A DNA stretch of 21,145 nucleotides from Methanolobus sp. UBA32 (GTDB lineage Archaea > Halobacteriota > Methanosarcinia > Methanosarcinales > Methanosarcinaceae), in the NCBI GenBank assembly GCA_002507205.1, contig DAZF01000023.1:1-21145 (forward strand). The letters run 5' to 3'. Shown here piece after piece: positions 1 to 9,311 of the stretch. The notes under the pieces were generated by a model that ran no database searches, was not told the DNA's origin, and saw nothing but the letters and a program-made list of their open reading frames with translations. The first letter of the stretch is position 1. Each line of letters begins with the position of its first letter. The position numbers and the translations under genes are program-made.

Positions 1-256
1 GTATACCATCAACGTAATCCACGGAATTGTAAATGCAACCTCTAACGCGCCTATAAAGAATCACCTCTATATCAGGTTAACCTTTGGCCGGCATTTGAAT
101 TAAAACCAGCCCCCATACATATAAACGAACACGGATGAACCAATATATACATTGATAAGGTGTAACTGATAATCAAGTATTAATAAGGGTGTGCAGTAGT
201 ATAGGTCCATCCTATAAATAAGTAAACATACGAACAAAAATACCTCCTGATCAATT
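1..256. other. Upstream intergenic region of the heme operon
   Basis: No convincing gene is seen. One + strand frame stays open from base 2 to a TAA at 101-103 (33 codons) and could be the 3' end of a gene entering from the left. A run of that length is expected by chance and I do not recognise the peptide. The right half is A/T rich and holds the promoter of the heme operon. Confidence 0.5.
213..220 (+). promoter_or_regulatory. TATA box of the heme operon
   Basis: TATAAATA lies at 213-220. Archaeal transcription usually starts about 26 nt beyond the centre of the box, here near 240-245. That would leave a leader of only about 12-17 nt before the ATG at 257. No ribosome binding site is visible before that ATG, which fits a very short leader. 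Confidence 0.55.
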
Positions 257-1303
257 ATGGCAAAACCTCCAAGACTCATAGCCTGGGAAACAACAGCTGG
301 ATGCAATCTTTCCTGTAAACATTGCAGAGGTTCATCAACTGAGAAAAAGCCCGAAGGCGAACTTACAACAAAGGAAGCAATCCATTTCATAGATGAAATT
401 AAGGAAATGGGGAACCCAATCCTGATACTAAGTGGTGGTGAACCGCTTGTAAGGGATGACATATTTGAGATTGCAAAATATGCTACGGAAAAAGGCCTCC
501 GTGTGGCTATGGCCACCAACGGAACACTCGTAACAAACGAAATGGCCGAGATGATCAAAAGTGTCGGCATACAGAGAGTCAGCATCAGTCTTGATGGCTC
601 AAGCCCTGAGACTCACGATGATTTCCGTTGCATGCCCGGAGCATTCGAAGGTGCACTCTCAGGTATAGAAAACCTGAAAACAGCAGGCATCGGCTTCCAG
701 ATAAATCCCACCATCACTAAACGCACTATCGACGAGATACCTGCCATACTTGATATGGCAAAAGGCCTTGGTGCAGATGCACTTCATATTTTCCTGCTTG
801 TACCCACCGGAAGGGGAAAAGAGCTTGAAAACGATGAAATTCCGCCAGTCGAATATGAGAGGATACTCAATTGGTTCTACGACAGGCAGAAAGATGCAGG
901 TATCCAGCTCAAAGCCACCTGTGCTCCGCATTATTTCAGGATAATGCGCCAGAGAGCGGAGAAGGAAGGTATCGAGATCAGTGTGAAGACACACGGTTAC
1001 GAGGCAATGACAAAAGGATGTCTCGGAGGAACTGGATTTTGTTTTGTATCAAGTACAGGAGACGTATTCCCCTGTGGCTACCTCCCTGCACTGGCAGGAA
1101 ACATAAAAGAGCAGAGTTTCAAGGATATCTGGGAGAACTCAAAGGTATTCAATGACCTGCGTGATGTTTCCAAACTAAAAGGAAAATGCGGAATATGTGA
1201 ATATAATACAGTATGCGGAGGCTGCCGTGCACGTGCCTATGCTGCCACAGGAGACTATCTTGAGGAAGAGCCTTACTGTATATATGTACCTAAAAAACAG
1301 TGA
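257..1303 (+). CDS. ahbD: AhbD, radical SAM heme synthase (Fe-coproporphyrin III to heme b)
   Basis: The 348-residue product is a radical SAM protein with a C-terminal SPASM-type region. The SAM cluster motif CNLSCKHC gives C16, C20 and C23. The SAM-binding GGEP motif follows, and auxiliary-cluster cysteines are at C255, C262, C273, C311, C314, C320, C323 and C341. In M. barkeri AhbD (Mbar_A1458) is encoded beside AhbA and AhbB and turns iron-coproporphyrin III into heme by two oxidative decarboxylations. The same order here, with ahbA starting 5 bases after this stop, is the main reason to choose AhbD over its paralogue AhbC (12,18-didecarboxysiroheme deacetylase), which is encoded elsewhere in M. 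barkeri. The start is fixed: an in-frame TGA lies at 248-250 and no other start codon follows before 257. Confidence 0.85.
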   Translation: MAKPPRLIAWETTAGCNLSCKHCRGSSTEKKPEGELTTKEAIHFIDEIKEMGNPILILSGGEPLVRDDIFEIAKYATEKGLRVAMATNGTLVTNEMAEMIKSVGIQRVSISLDGSSPETHDDFRCMPGAFEGALSGIENLKTAGIGFQINPTITKRTIDEIPAILDMAKGLGADALHIFLLVPTGRGKELENDEIPPVEYERILNWFYDRQKDAGIQLKATCAPHYFRIMRQRAEKEGIEISVKTHGYEAMTKGCLGGTGFCFVSSTGDVFPCGYLPALAGNIKEQSFKDIWENSKVFNDLRDVSKLKGKCGICEYNTVCGGCRARAYAATGDYLEEEPYCIYVPKKQ

Positions 1304-1308
1304 TTTCC

Positions 1309-1764
1309 ATGATATTTCTCGATGAAACCGACAAGAAGATACTCAATATCATACAACTCGATTTTCCCCTTGAAACAGAACCTTTTCAGGTACTGGGAAA
1401 CGAACTGGGTATCAGTGAAGATGAAGTAATAGGCAGGCTCGAAAGACTGCACAAAGAAGGTGCTGTTAGGAAAATCGGACCAATAATCAACCGCAAAGGA
1501 GTTGGAGGCACAAGCACTTTGGTAGCTGTTACTGTTCCTGAGGAAAGGGTCGATGAGGTAGCAGGCCATATCAACGAGTATCCGGAAGTATCCCACAACT
1601 ATCACCGTCCTGATAAATTCAACATATGGTTCACAATATCCGCAGCCAGCAGGGAAAGAATAGACACTATATTAGAAGAACTGCAGAATAAGACAGGATT
1701 TGAATTCATAGATCTTCCTACAAGAAGACTATTCAAGATAGGAGTCAGGTTCAATATCAGGTGA
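1309..1764 (+). CDS. ahbA: AhbA, siroheme decarboxylase subunit (Lrp/AsnC-like)
   Basis: The product has 151 residues: an N-terminal winged helix-turn-helix of the Lrp/AsnC type (about residues 5-60), then an RAM-like ferredoxin fold. With AhbB it forms the heterodimer that decarboxylates siroheme to 12,18-didecarboxysiroheme (shown for Mbar_A1459/A1460). A GTG at 1300 would add three residues and overlap the ahbD stop. I prefer the ATG at 1309, because GTGAT at 1300-1304 then acts as a ribosome binding site with a 4-nt spacer, exactly as at ahbB. The A versus B assignment follows gene order in M. barkeri and the LFKIGVRF ending. The AhbAB complex was proposed to be subject to heme feedback, so the helix-turn-helix may be structural or regulatory. 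Confidence 0.82.
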   Translation: MIFLDETDKKILNIIQLDFPLETEPFQVLGNELGISEDEVIGRLERLHKEGAVRKIGPIINRKGVGGTSTLVAVTVPEERVDEVAGHINEYPEVSHNYHRPDKFNIWFTISAASRERIDTILEELQNKTGFEFIDLPTRRLFKIGVRFNIR

Positions 1765-1765
1765 T
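1759..1765 (+). promoter_or_regulatory. Ribosome binding site of ahbB built on the ahbA stop codon
   Basis: AGGTGAT at 1759-1765 is a full match to the archaeal anti-Shine-Dalgarno sequence, 4 nt before the ATG at 1770. The TGA stop of ahbA (1762-1764) lies inside it. This decides the ahbB start against the GTG at 1761 and suggests translational coupling of the two subunits. Confidence 0.75.
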
Positions 1766-1769
1766 AAAT

Positions 1770-2228
1770 ATGGATGATATTGATGAGAAAATAATAAGAC
1801 TTACACAAAACGGTATCCAGCTTAAGAAATCACCTTTTGCAGATATTGCCAGAGAACTTGGGATAACTCAGCAGGAAATCATTGACCGCCTCAAAAAGAT
1901 GAAGGAAGATGAAGTTATCCGCAGGTTCGGTGCATCCATCGGCCACAGGGATGTCGGAATAGTGGCAAACGCCATGTGCGTCTGGAACGTACCGGACGAG
2001 AGGACAGAAGATGTTGGAACAATAATGGCAGGCTTCTCAGAGGTCACACACTGCTATGAAAGACCAAGAGCCCATGGATGGGACTACAATCTGTTCACAA
2101 TGGTACACTCCTACACAAAAGAAGATTGTGAGGAAATTGCGGCAAGAATCTCCGAAGCCACAAACATCAAAGATTATAAACTTCTTTATAGTGACAGAGA
2201 ATTCAAGAAAACTGGAGTTAGATTGTAA
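1770..2228 (+). CDS. ahbB: AhbB, siroheme decarboxylase subunit (Lrp/AsnC-like)
   Basis: The product has 152 residues and is paralogous to AhbA, with the same helix-turn-helix plus RAM-like layout. It carries the segment HCYERP, then WDYNLFTMVH, and ends in REFKKTGVRL, which I associate with the AhbB/NirD-G side of the family. It is the partner of AhbA in decarboxylating the C12 and C18 acetate groups of siroheme. The ATG at 1770 is chosen for its ideal upstream ribosome binding site. A 60-base gap follows before the next gene, with no clear terminator or TATA box, so transcription probably continues. Confidence 0.82.
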   Translation: MDDIDEKIIRLTQNGIQLKKSPFADIARELGITQQEIIDRLKKMKEDEVIRRFGASIGHRDVGIVANAMCVWNVPDERTEDVGTIMAGFSEVTHCYERPRAHGWDYNLFTMVHSYTKEDCEEIAARISEATNIKDYKLLYSDREFKKTGVRL

Positions 2229-2288
2229 TCGCAATCTTTAACTAATTTACAGAAAAAGCAGAAGGCAATCATTTCCGGAGATGGAGAT

Positions 2289-2963
2289 ATGAAAGACAAG
2301 AACCACTTCCTGCCACTGCTGATAGATATGGGCGACAAGAAAGTCGTTATATTTGGAAGTGGATCAGTTGGAGAAAGAAAAGCTAACCTGTTCTCTGAAT
2401 ATGCAAAAGTTACGGTTGTTAGCCGCAGCTTCTACAATACTTTTTTCGAGCTGGAACAAAAATACGGCACCCAGCTAATCAAAGCAGATGCCGGAAAGCT
2501 CACAGATGAAGAGATCAATGACATCATCAAAGAGGCTTTTCTTGTAATACCGGCCACCAATGACAGAAGTATAAACGAGAGGATCGTGAACCTTGCAAAA
2601 TCATTTGGGATACTCACAAACGAAGTGGATGCCATTGGTGATGTCACCGTTCCCGCTGTGATAAAGCGAGGAGATTTGACCATCAGCATATCAACAACGG
2701 GATCAAGTCCGGCTTTTTCCAGGTTCACAAGACAGCAGGTTGAGAAAATAATCACTCCTGAATTTTCAGATATGATAAAGATACAGGATGAAATGAGGAC
2801 ATACCTGAAAAGTGAAGTTACTGATCAGAAAGACAGGAAAGACATCTTGTGGAATATACTGGAAAGCGAAGAAGTGTGGACTGCGCTTGAAGAGTCCTAT
2901 GAAAAAGGGTTTAAAACAGCACAGGATATAGTAAGAGAGAAAATAAGCAGGAAAGTCAGATGA
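2289..2963 (+). CDS. Precorrin-2 dehydrogenase / siroheme synthase (CysG-N/Met8 type)
   Basis: The 224-residue protein has an N-terminal Rossmann fold (GSGSVGERKA, about residues 23-32) that binds NAD. The conserved NEVDAIGDV segment has its Asp at residue 114, the position of the catalytic Asp of Met8p and CysG. A SISTTGSSPAFSR segment and a helical C-terminal domain follow. It should oxidise precorrin-2 to sirohydrochlorin. Whether it also inserts iron, as Met8p does, cannot be told from sequence. It supplies the precursor of siroheme, the substrate of AhbAB encoded just upstream. GGAGAT at 2277-2282, 6 nt before ATG 2289, supports the start. An out-of-frame ATG at 2281 is not used. Locus names vary (sirC, cysG-like), so no symbol is given. 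Confidence 0.85.
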   Translation: MKDKNHFLPLLIDMGDKKVVIFGSGSVGERKANLFSEYAKVTVVSRSFYNTFFELEQKYGTQLIKADAGKLTDEEINDIIKEAFLVIPATNDRSINERIVNLAKSFGILTNEVDAIGDVTVPAVIKRGDLTISISTTGSSPAFSRFTRQQVEKIITPEFSDMIKIQDEMRTYLKSEVTDQKDRKDILWNILESEEVWTALEESYEKGFKTAQDIVREKISRKVR

Positions 2964-3018
2964 ACATGTACCAGATCCACTGCCATCCAAATTATCATAG
3001 CTTGAACAAGAGGTGCCC

Positions 3019-4317
3019 ATGACTGAGATAACCAGTATGGTGATCACCCATTCCAAAGCAACTGTAGAAGAGATCGAGGAAGCATGGGACGGGGACATCG
3101 AAAAGATGCTTATAGACCTTCATTCCAATGACTTGGTCTGTGAATGTGTTGTATTGAAAACCTGTAACCGTGTGGAAATATATATTGTATCACCCAAAGG
3201 AAGCAGTGTCCTGTTCCAGTTTGCGAAAAGAATGGGACTTTCTTCGAACATTATTGACTTTTTTGATCATGAAGAATCTATCATGCACCTGCTAAGACTG
3301 GCAGGTGGTCTTGAATCCATGATAATAGGCGAAGACCAGATACTCGGACAGATCAAGGACCTGTACCAGGTGGCGAAAAACCTTGGAACCAGCGGAAAAA
3401 TGCTTGATACCACATTCAGCAAAGCTATCCAGGTTGGCAAACGTGTCCGGACAGAGACTGAGATAAACCGGGGAGCACTCTCGATAGCATCAGCTTCCGT
3501 GGACCTTGCCGAAGAAACCGTCGGAGACCTCAAGGATAAGATGGTGCTTGTCATAGGTACCGGTGAGATGGGTACACTCGTCACACGTGCACTCTCACAC
3601 AGGGAAATTGAGCTGATGTATATCGCAAACCGTACCTACGAGGCAGCAAAAGAACTTGCTGACGAGATGGGAGGGCATGCAGTCCGCTTCGACCAGATCG
3701 ATGCGAATCTCATGAAAGCGGATGTCGTTATCAGTGCTACAGGTGCACCACACTACGTCCTGAAACGCGAGCAGGTCAAAAAAGCAATGGACCATAGGGA
3801 AAAAGAACTTCTGCTAATTGACATTGCAAATCCAAGAGATATTGACCCTTCAATATCAGACATACCCCATGTCACCCTTTATAATATAGATAATCTGAGA
3901 GTCATAAATGAAAAGAACCTTGAAATGAGAATGTCTGAGGCTAAAAAAGTCCAGGCAATAATTGATGAGGAATTCGGACTCCTGATAAAACAGTACAAGA
4001 GACAAAAAGCAGATCATCTTGTATCTGAGCTGTACGCGCAGTCCTATAAACTCCGAGTACAGGAAAAAGATAAGGCGATAACTAAATTGAGTGCATACCA
4101 TACTATCGGTGAGACCGAGAGCAAAATAATTGAAGACCTTACCCACTCAATAATCAATAAGATACTTGCAGAACCAACAAAGGTCCTGAGATACGCAGCA
4201 GAGATAGGTGATGATGAATTGCTTGAATCGGTTGCAAAATTGTTTAGCATTAGTAGATCCAGCTTAAATACAAAAGTAAAGGATGAGATGGTAAAATGTT
4301 CCCCGAGCGCAGAATGA
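3019..4317 (+). CDS. hemA: HemA, glutamyl-tRNA reductase
   Basis: This 432-residue enzyme reduces glutamyl-tRNA(Glu) to glutamate-1-semialdehyde with NADPH, the first committed step of C5 tetrapyrrole synthesis. The catalytic motif [10 protein letters not shown] places the nucleophilic Cys at residue 49. [13 protein letters not shown] follows, then the NADPH Rossmann motif VIGTGEMG and a helical C-terminal dimerisation domain. The ATG at 3019 is preferred over the GTG at 3013, because AGGTG at 3011-3015 then serves as the ribosome binding site, although the spacer is only 3 nt. Its last 22 bases overlap hemB. Confidence 0.95.
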   Translation: MTEITSMVITHSKATVEEIEEAWDGDIEKMLIDLHSNDLVCECVVLKTCNRVEIYIVSPKGSSVLFQFAKRMGLSSNIIDFFDHEESIMHLLRLAGGLESMIIGEDQILGQIKDLYQVAKNLGTSGKMLDTTFSKAIQVGKRVRTETEINRGALSIASASVDLAEETVGDLKDKMVLVIGTGEMGTLVTRALSHREIELMYIANRTYEAAKELADEMGGHAVRFDQIDANLMKADVVISATGAPHYVLKREQVKKAMDHREKELLLIDIANPRDIDPSISDIPHVTLYNIDNLRVINEKNLEMRMSEAKKVQAIIDEEFGLLIKQYKRQKADHLVSELYAQSYKLRVQEKDKAITKLSAYHTIGETESKIIEDLTHSIINKILAEPTKVLRYAAEIGDDELLESVAKLFSISRSSLNTKVKDEMVKCSPSAE

Positions 4318-5270
4318 GAAGGCTGAGAAGTGGCAAGATCAGAGACCTGGTACGCGAAACTTCGTTGTCTGTCAATGACCTGATATATCCAGTATTTGTC
4401 AATGAGACAATAGATTCACCTCAGGAAGTATCATCCATGCCTGGCGTCTTCAACGTTCCTGTTGAGATGATCGCCGACGATGCAAAGGAAGCTGCCGACC
4501 TTGGCATACCAGCTATGATCCTTTTTGGCGTGCCATCAACAAAAGATGAGCAGGGAAGCAGCGCATGGGGTGACGATGATGTTATTCAGCGTGCTGTCCG
4601 CGAGATCAAGAACGAGCTTGGCAAGGATATGCTTGTGATAACTGATGTCTGCCTATGCGAGTACACCAGCCACGGACACTGCGGAATGGTGGACTATGAT
4701 ACAGAGGAGATCATGAACGATCCAACATTGCCTTTGCTGGGAAAGACCGCCGTAAGCCATGCAAAAGCCGGTGCTGATATGGTGGCACCATCAGGAATGA
4801 TGGATGGCATGATAACCGCAATTCGCAGTGCACTTGATGATAATAATTTCCATAATATCCCCATTATGTCCTATGCTGCAAAGTATTCCTCATCGTTCTA
4901 CGGACCCTTCAGGGATGCAGCAGGATCAGGATGTTGCTTCGGGGACAGGTCATCCCACCAGATGGACCCCGCCAACTCAGATGAGGCGCTTATGGAAGCA
5001 GCCCTTGATATTGAAGAGGGAGCCGACATAATTATGGTTAAACCGGCACTCCCGTATTTAGATATAATATACCGCCTCAAGACCGAATTTGAAATGCCAA
5101 CCGCAGCCTACAATGTCAGCGGAGAGTATGCTATGCTCAAGGCAGCAGCCCAGAACGGATGGCTTGACGAGAAACAGGCCATGTACGAATCCCTCCTGTC
5201 GATCAAACGTGCAGGCGCAGATATGATAATTACCTATTTTGCCAAGGATATGGCCCAGATGTTAAAGTGA
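4296..5270 (+). CDS. hemB: HemB, delta-aminolevulinic acid dehydratase (porphobilinogen synthase)
   Basis: The 324-residue protein condenses two 5-aminolevulinates to porphobilinogen. The zinc site [13 protein letters not shown] gives C119, C121 and C129, so this is the Zn-dependent form. The two Schiff-base lysines are K196 (SYAAKYSS) and K249 ([10 protein letters not shown]). The start at 4296 overlaps hemA by 22 nt. It is preferred over ATG 4314, which would give a 4-nt ATGA overlap, because the N-terminus [11 protein letters not shown] matches the family's conserved start. No strong ribosome binding site is seen, which suggests coupling to hemA translation. Confidence 0.95.
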   Translation: MFPERRMRRLRSGKIRDLVRETSLSVNDLIYPVFVNETIDSPQEVSSMPGVFNVPVEMIADDAKEAADLGIPAMILFGVPSTKDEQGSSAWGDDDVIQRAVREIKNELGKDMLVITDVCLCEYTSHGHCGMVDYDTEEIMNDPTLPLLGKTAVSHAKAGADMVAPSGMMDGMITAIRSALDDNNFHNIPIMSYAAKYSSSFYGPFRDAAGSGCCFGDRSSHQMDPANSDEALMEAALDIEEGADIIMVKPALPYLDIIYRLKTEFEMPTAAYNVSGEYAMLKAAAQNGWLDEKQAMYESLLSIKRAGADMIITYFAKDMAQMLK

Positions 5271-5286
5271 TTCCAAGGTGTTTTTT

Positions 5287-6552
5287 ATGTCTTTAGATAA
5301 GTCCAGAGAATTATACAATAAAGCAAGAACCCTCCTCCCCGGAGGAGTAAGCAGTCCTGTGCGAGCTATCAAACCATACCCATTCTACACGGAATCCGCA
5401 AGTGGTTCAAAGATAACTGACATCGATGGGAATGAATACATTGATTACTGCCTCGCATACGGCCCGAATATACTCGGACACTCAAACCCACAGATAAAGC
5501 AGGCAATAGTTTCCCAGCTTGACAAAGGATGGTTATACGGAACACCAACCGAACTTGAAGTAAATCTTGCAGAAAAGATAGCAGCATTGTACCCCAGTAT
5601 TGATATGCTCAGGTTCGTATCCACAGGAACCGAAGCCACCATGAGTGCACTGCGTGCAGCAAGGGGATTCACAGGCAAGAACAAGTTCATCAAGATTGAA
5701 GGCGGGTTCCACGGAGCACACGATGCGGTACTTGTTAAAGCAGGCTCTGGAGCAACGACGCTTGGGAAACCTGATTCACTTGGAATACCAGAAGACTTTA
5801 CAAAGAATACACTCCAGATACCTTTCAACGATATCGAAGCACTCACAGCAGTAATTGAAAAGAACAAGGACGAGGTTGCTGCACTTATCATTGAGCCAGT
5901 CATGGGTAATATCGGCCCTGTACTTCCTGAAGGAGACTACCTGAAAGATGTACGCAAAGTCACCGAAGAGAACGATGTAGTGCTTATTTTCGACGAGGTG
6001 ATCACCGGATTCAGGCTTGCAATGGGCGGGGCACAGGAATATTTCGGCGTAACACCCGATATGACAACCCTTGGAAAGATCATAGGCGGCGGACTTCCGA
6101 TAGGTGTTTTCGGAGGAAAGAAAGAGATCATTGAAATGATAGCACCTTCCGGAAGTGTGTACCAGGCAGGAACCTTCAGCGGAAGTCCGGCATCAGTTGC
6201 AGCAGGACTTACAGTTCTTGATATACTTGAGAAGGAAGAAGTACACAAGAATCTCAGTGCAACAGGTGACATGTTAAGGACCAGGTTATCTGAGATCGTA
6301 ACAGACCTTGGACTTGATTACAATGTTGTCGGTGTTTCATCTATGTTCAAGATATTCTTTGGTGACAAACCGCTGAACTACCAGGATGTCCTCAAATGCG
6401 ATAAAGAAGGATACCTGAAATTCTTCTTCAAGATGCTTGAAAGCGGTGTTTTCCTGCCACCATCACAGTTTGAAACTAATTTCATTTCAACTGCCCACAC
6501 TGAAGACGATATTGAGAAAACATTACTTGCTTACGAAGCAAACCTCAGATGA
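5287..6552 (+). CDS. hemL: HemL, glutamate-1-semialdehyde 2,1-aminomutase
   Basis: This is a 421-residue PLP enzyme of class III aminotransferase fold that converts glutamate-1-semialdehyde to 5-aminolevulinate. The N-terminal [12 protein letters not shown], the [10 protein letters not shown] segment, [10 protein letters not shown] and the PLP-lysine motif [14 protein letters not shown] (K264) are all in place. Length is normal for the family. AAGGTG at 5275-5280 sits 6 nt before ATG 5287. The in-frame GTG at 5278 lies inside that site, so the ATG is the start. The gap to hemB is 16 nt. Confidence 0.95.
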   Translation: MSLDKSRELYNKARTLLPGGVSSPVRAIKPYPFYTESASGSKITDIDGNEYIDYCLAYGPNILGHSNPQIKQAIVSQLDKGWLYGTPTELEVNLAEKIAALYPSIDMLRFVSTGTEATMSALRAARGFTGKNKFIKIEGGFHGAHDAVLVKAGSGATTLGKPDSLGIPEDFTKNTLQIPFNDIEALTAVIEKNKDEVAALIIEPVMGNIGPVLPEGDYLKDVRKVTEENDVVLIFDEVITGFRLAMGGAQEYFGVTPDMTTLGKIIGGGLPIGVFGGKKEIIEMIAPSGSVYQAGTFSGSPASVAAGLTVLDILEKEEVHKNLSATGDMLRTRLSEIVTDLGLDYNVVGVSSMFKIFFGDKPLNYQDVLKCDKEGYLKFFFKMLESGVFLPPSQFETNFISTAHTEDDIEKTLLAYEANLR

Positions 6553-6565
6553 GCGGTGAAACAAC

Positions 6566-7498
6566 ATGATAATAGGAACCCGCGGGAGTGCACTGGCCCT
6601 TGCACAGACAGAGACCATTGAAGGCCTCCTCTCAGCACTTGGAGTCAGCACGACCAGGAAAATAATCACAACATCCGGAGACACTTTTACAGACAGGCCA
6701 TTACATGAAGTAGCTGGTGTCGGTGCATTTGTCAGGGAACTTGATGACAGAATGCTTGAAGGCGAGATCGATATCTCAGTCCACTCCATGAAAGACCTGC
6801 CAACCGTTCGTCCCGAAGAACTGTCCATCTCTGCAGTGCTAAAGCGTGACTCTCCGTATGATGTCCTGCTCACTACAGACGGATCCAGAATGGATGACTT
6901 GCCGGAAGGAGCTGTACTTGGTACTACATCCATGCGGCGACGAGCACAGATACTCAGATATCGTCCTGACCTGCATGTTCATGACCTTAGAGGGAATATC
7001 AACACCAGAATAAGGAAACTCGAAGAAGGCCTTTATGACGGTATCCTGCTTGCAGAAGCAGGCCTTCAGAGAATGGGATGGGAAATGGATGTCGAACGCC
7101 TTGACCCTCAATTCTTCTGCCCTTCCGCAAACCAGGGAACCATTGCCGTGGTCACACCTGCAGGAACCGAGGCTGAAGAAGTAACATCTAACCTTGATCA
7201 CCAGAGAACAAGGATCGAAACTGAGATCGAGCGCATAGTGATCACCGATGTGGAAGGAGGATGCACAGCACCCATAGGCTCCTTTGCACAGTTCATCAAT
7301 GATGATGAGATCAGCATATGTTGTGAAGTACTTGCACTGGATGGTTCGGAGCATGTGCGTATTGATGAGGTTATCCCGGCTGATAGGTATCAGGACTATG
7401 CCAGGATACTCGGAAGAGAACTGGTACAGATGGGTGGCAAGGAACTCGTGCAGCGAGCCGTGTGCCAGCTGGCATCATCACTGCCTGATGAGGTGTAA
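6566..7498 (+). CDS. hemC: HemC, porphobilinogen deaminase (hydroxymethylbilane synthase)
   Basis: The 310-residue enzyme joins four porphobilinogens into hydroxymethylbilane. It begins with the typical IGTRGSALALAQ. VHSMKDLP, RGNINTRIRKL and the cofactor segment EGGCTAPIG follow, with the dipyrromethane-bearing Cys at residue 233. GGTGA at 6555-6559 lies 6 nt before the start. The next step needs uroporphyrinogen III synthase (HemD), which is often encoded next to hemC, but here pyrD follows only 7 nt later. Confidence 0.95.
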   Translation: MIIGTRGSALALAQTETIEGLLSALGVSTTRKIITTSGDTFTDRPLHEVAGVGAFVRELDDRMLEGEIDISVHSMKDLPTVRPEELSISAVLKRDSPYDVLLTTDGSRMDDLPEGAVLGTTSMRRRAQILRYRPDLHVHDLRGNINTRIRKLEEGLYDGILLAEAGLQRMGWEMDVERLDPQFFCPSANQGTIAVVTPAGTEAEEVTSNLDHQRTRIETEIERIVITDVEGGCTAPIGSFAQFINDDEISICCEVLALDGSEHVRIDEVIPADRYQDYARILGRELVQMGGKELVQRAVCQLASSLPDEV

Positions 7499-7505
7499 GG
7501 ACAAA

Positions 7506-8408
7506 ATGATAAATATCACAGGAATCGAACTCAAAAACCCTACAATACTGGCAGCCGGCATAATGGGCACTACCGGCGCATCCCTTGTCCGTGTTGCAAA
7601 AGAGGGTGCTGGTGCAGTCGTCACAAAATCTATCGGCCCGGAACCTAAAGAAGGACATAAGAACCCAAGCATGATCGACCTGGGATACGGGTTTTTGAAT
7701 GCAATGGGACTCCCAAATCCTTCCTACCCTGATTTTAAAAATGAACTTGCAATTGCAAAGAGAGAGACTGATACCCCTGTTATTGCAAGTATATTCGGAG
7801 GCACTGAGGAAGAGTTCGTGAATGTAGCCCAGGGCCTCATTGACTCAAAACCTGATGCTTTTGAATTGAATGTGAGTTGTCCGCACGCTTTAGGCTATGG
7901 AGCTTCTGTTGGAAGCAATCCTGATGCAGTAGAAAGCATTACAAAGGCTGTTTGTGATGCCGTAGATGTACCCGTATGGGTAAAACTCACACCCAATGTT
8001 ACGGACATAGTAACAATCGGAGAAGCCGCACAGCGAGGTGGAGCAGATGCCGTCGTGGCCATCAATACAGTAAAGGGAATGGCAATAGACATTAACAGCG
8101 GCTACCCAGTACTTGGCAACAGATTCGGCGGACTATCCGGACGTGCTGTGAAACCGGTTGCATTGAAATGTGTCTACGACCTTTACACTGCCCTTGACAT
8201 CCCCATAATTGGAGTTGGAGGAATCTACACATGGGAAGATGCCATCGAAATGATGATGGCTGGTGCCAGTGCAGTACAGATCGGATCTGCAGTTCACGAA
8301 GGACTGGATGTTTTCAGTTCAATTGCCAGTGGAATAGAAAAGTTCGTTTCTAAAAGAGAATACAGTGATATAACCGATATTATCGGAATCGCACATGAGA
8401 GATTATAA
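7506..8408 (+). CDS. pyrD: PyrD, dihydroorotate dehydrogenase catalytic subunit (class 1B)
   Basis: The 300-residue FMN TIM-barrel enzyme oxidises dihydroorotate to orotate in pyrimidine synthesis. The active-site Cys of class 1 enzymes is C125 in [21 protein letters not shown] and the FMN-phosphate loop ([11 protein letters not shown], then AVQIGSA) are present. The open frame extends upstream to 7284, but that part is the hemC coding region in another frame. ATG 7506 gives the family N-terminus, with AAGG at 7497-7500 and AGGTG at 7491-7495 before it. Class 1B enzymes pair with PyrK and use NAD, and pyrK follows directly. The two genes share one base in TAATG. Confidence 0.93.
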   Translation: MINITGIELKNPTILAAGIMGTTGASLVRVAKEGAGAVVTKSIGPEPKEGHKNPSMIDLGYGFLNAMGLPNPSYPDFKNELAIAKRETDTPVIASIFGGTEEEFVNVAQGLIDSKPDAFELNVSCPHALGYGASVGSNPDAVESITKAVCDAVDVPVWVKLTPNVTDIVTIGEAAQRGGADAVVAINTVKGMAIDINSGYPVLGNRFGGLSGRAVKPVALKCVYDLYTALDIPIIGVGGIYTWEDAIEMMMAGASAVQIGSAVHEGLDVFSSIASGIEKFVSKREYSDITDIIGIAHERL

Positions 8409-9187
8409 TGTACCCCATCAATGTCAAAATAACTAAGATCATCAGGGAAACACCATCAACCAGAACTTTTGTCTTTGACAGGTCATTTGATGAGGCAATT
8501 GCAGGCCAGTTTTTAATGGTCTGGATACGGGGCGTGGATGAGATTCCTATGACATTGTCAAGCAAGAATTCCATCACCGTGCAAAAAGTAGGAGACGCCA
8601 CTGAAAAACTGTTCACTCTTGAAGAAGGAGCCGAACTTGGCATAAGAGGACCTTTCGGAAAAGGTTTTACATTACCAGGCAAGGATGAGAAGATATTGCT
8701 GATAGCAGGAGGAGTAGGTGCAGCACCACTTGCACCACTTGCAGAATATGCAGCATCGACAGGTGTTTGCATGAGCACAATCCTTGGAGCCAGAAATGCT
8801 GACGAGTTGCTCTTTGTGGACCGATTTATATCCTGTGGGGAAATGCACCTGACAACAGATGACGGTTCAGCGCACAGGTGCGGATTTGTGACCGATATTC
8901 TTGCAGAAACAGATATAGCCACCTATGACAGGATTTACACATGCGGACCTGAAATGATGATGAAAGCCATTTTCGGAATGCTCGAAAAAGAGAATTCACT
9001 CGACAGGACTGAATTCAGTCTTCACAGGTATTTCAAATGCGGAATTGGTGTTTGTGGAGCATGCTGCATGGATAAGAAAGGACTGCGAGTCTGCAAGGAC
9101 GGACCTGTCTTTAATGGAATGGAACTTATAGATTCAGAATTCGGTAATTACATGAGAGGACCAAGCGGGAACAAGAAGCAATTCTAA
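8408..9187 (+). CDS. pyrK: PyrK, dihydroorotate dehydrogenase electron transfer subunit
   Basis: The 259-residue iron-sulfur flavoprotein carries electrons from PyrD's FMN to NAD. It has an FAD-binding barrel with PMTLSS, a nucleotide-binding domain with [13 protein letters not shown], and the C-terminal [2Fe-2S] ligands C211, C216, C219 and C229 (spacing CX4CX2CX9C). Its ATG overlaps the pyrD stop by one base, so translation is probably coupled. A terminator hairpin follows 48 bases downstream. Why pyrimidine genes ride on the heme operon is not evident from sequence; both need Fe-S or flavin cofactors but belong to different pathways. Confidence 0.93.
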   Translation: MYPINVKITKIIRETPSTRTFVFDRSFDEAIAGQFLMVWIRGVDEIPMTLSSKNSITVQKVGDATEKLFTLEEGAELGIRGPFGKGFTLPGKDEKILLIAGGVGAAPLAPLAEYAASTGVCMSTILGARNADELLFVDRFISCGEMHLTTDDGSAHRCGFVTDILAETDIATYDRIYTCGPEMMMKAIFGMLEKENSLDRTEFSLHRYFKCGIGVCGACCMDKKGLRVCKDGPVFNGMELIDSEFGNYMRGPSGNKKQF

Positions 9188-9202
9188 GCTTCAGGTTCTT
9201 TA

Positions 9203-9226
9203 CACTTATGATAAAAAAAATAAGTG
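9203..9226. repeat. 7-bp inverted repeat with A-rich loop
   Basis: CACTTAT at 9203-9209 is the exact reverse complement of ATAAGTG at 9220-9226, and the 10-base loop is mostly A. It lies between pyrK and the main terminator and may add to termination of the minus-strand feoA transcript, which would carry a U-rich loop here. Confidence 0.4.
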
Positions 9227-9235
9227 ATTAAAAAC

Positions 9236-9263
9236 GAAGTTCAATGAGCTTCATACTTTTTTT
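9236..9263 (+). terminator. Hairpin terminator between pyrK and feoA, probably bidirectional
   Basis: GAAGTTC at 9236-9242 pairs with GAGCTTC at 9246-9252 (six Watson-Crick pairs and one G-U) across a 3-base loop, followed by seven T at 9257-9263. On the left, five A at 9230-9234 give a U-tract after the same hairpin in minus-strand RNA. It is therefore placed to stop both the heme/pyrDK transcript and the convergent feoA transcript. Confidence 0.7.
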
Positions 9264-9311
9264 ATTTCAATTATTTAACTGCTGAAAAAGAGTTAAAAGT
9301 CTAAAATAGTA

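Noticed and set aside
100..585. 161-codon minus-strand open frame at the left end
   Set aside because: Most of it is antisense to ahbD and the remainder is the A/T-rich promoter region. The peptide has no recognisable domain.
6839..7354. 171-codon minus-strand open frame inside hemC
   Set aside because: It lies opposite a clear hemC reading frame, has no recognisable domain, and is best explained as a shadow.
7284..7505. Long N-terminal extension in frame with pyrD
   Set aside because: This stretch is the hemC coding sequence read in another frame. The family N-terminus of PyrD starts at ATG 7506 with suitable upstream sites.
8718..8740. Tandem CACCACTTG repeat in pyrK
   Set aside because: It encodes the normal APLAPLAEY segment of the nucleotide-binding domain and is explained by codon use.
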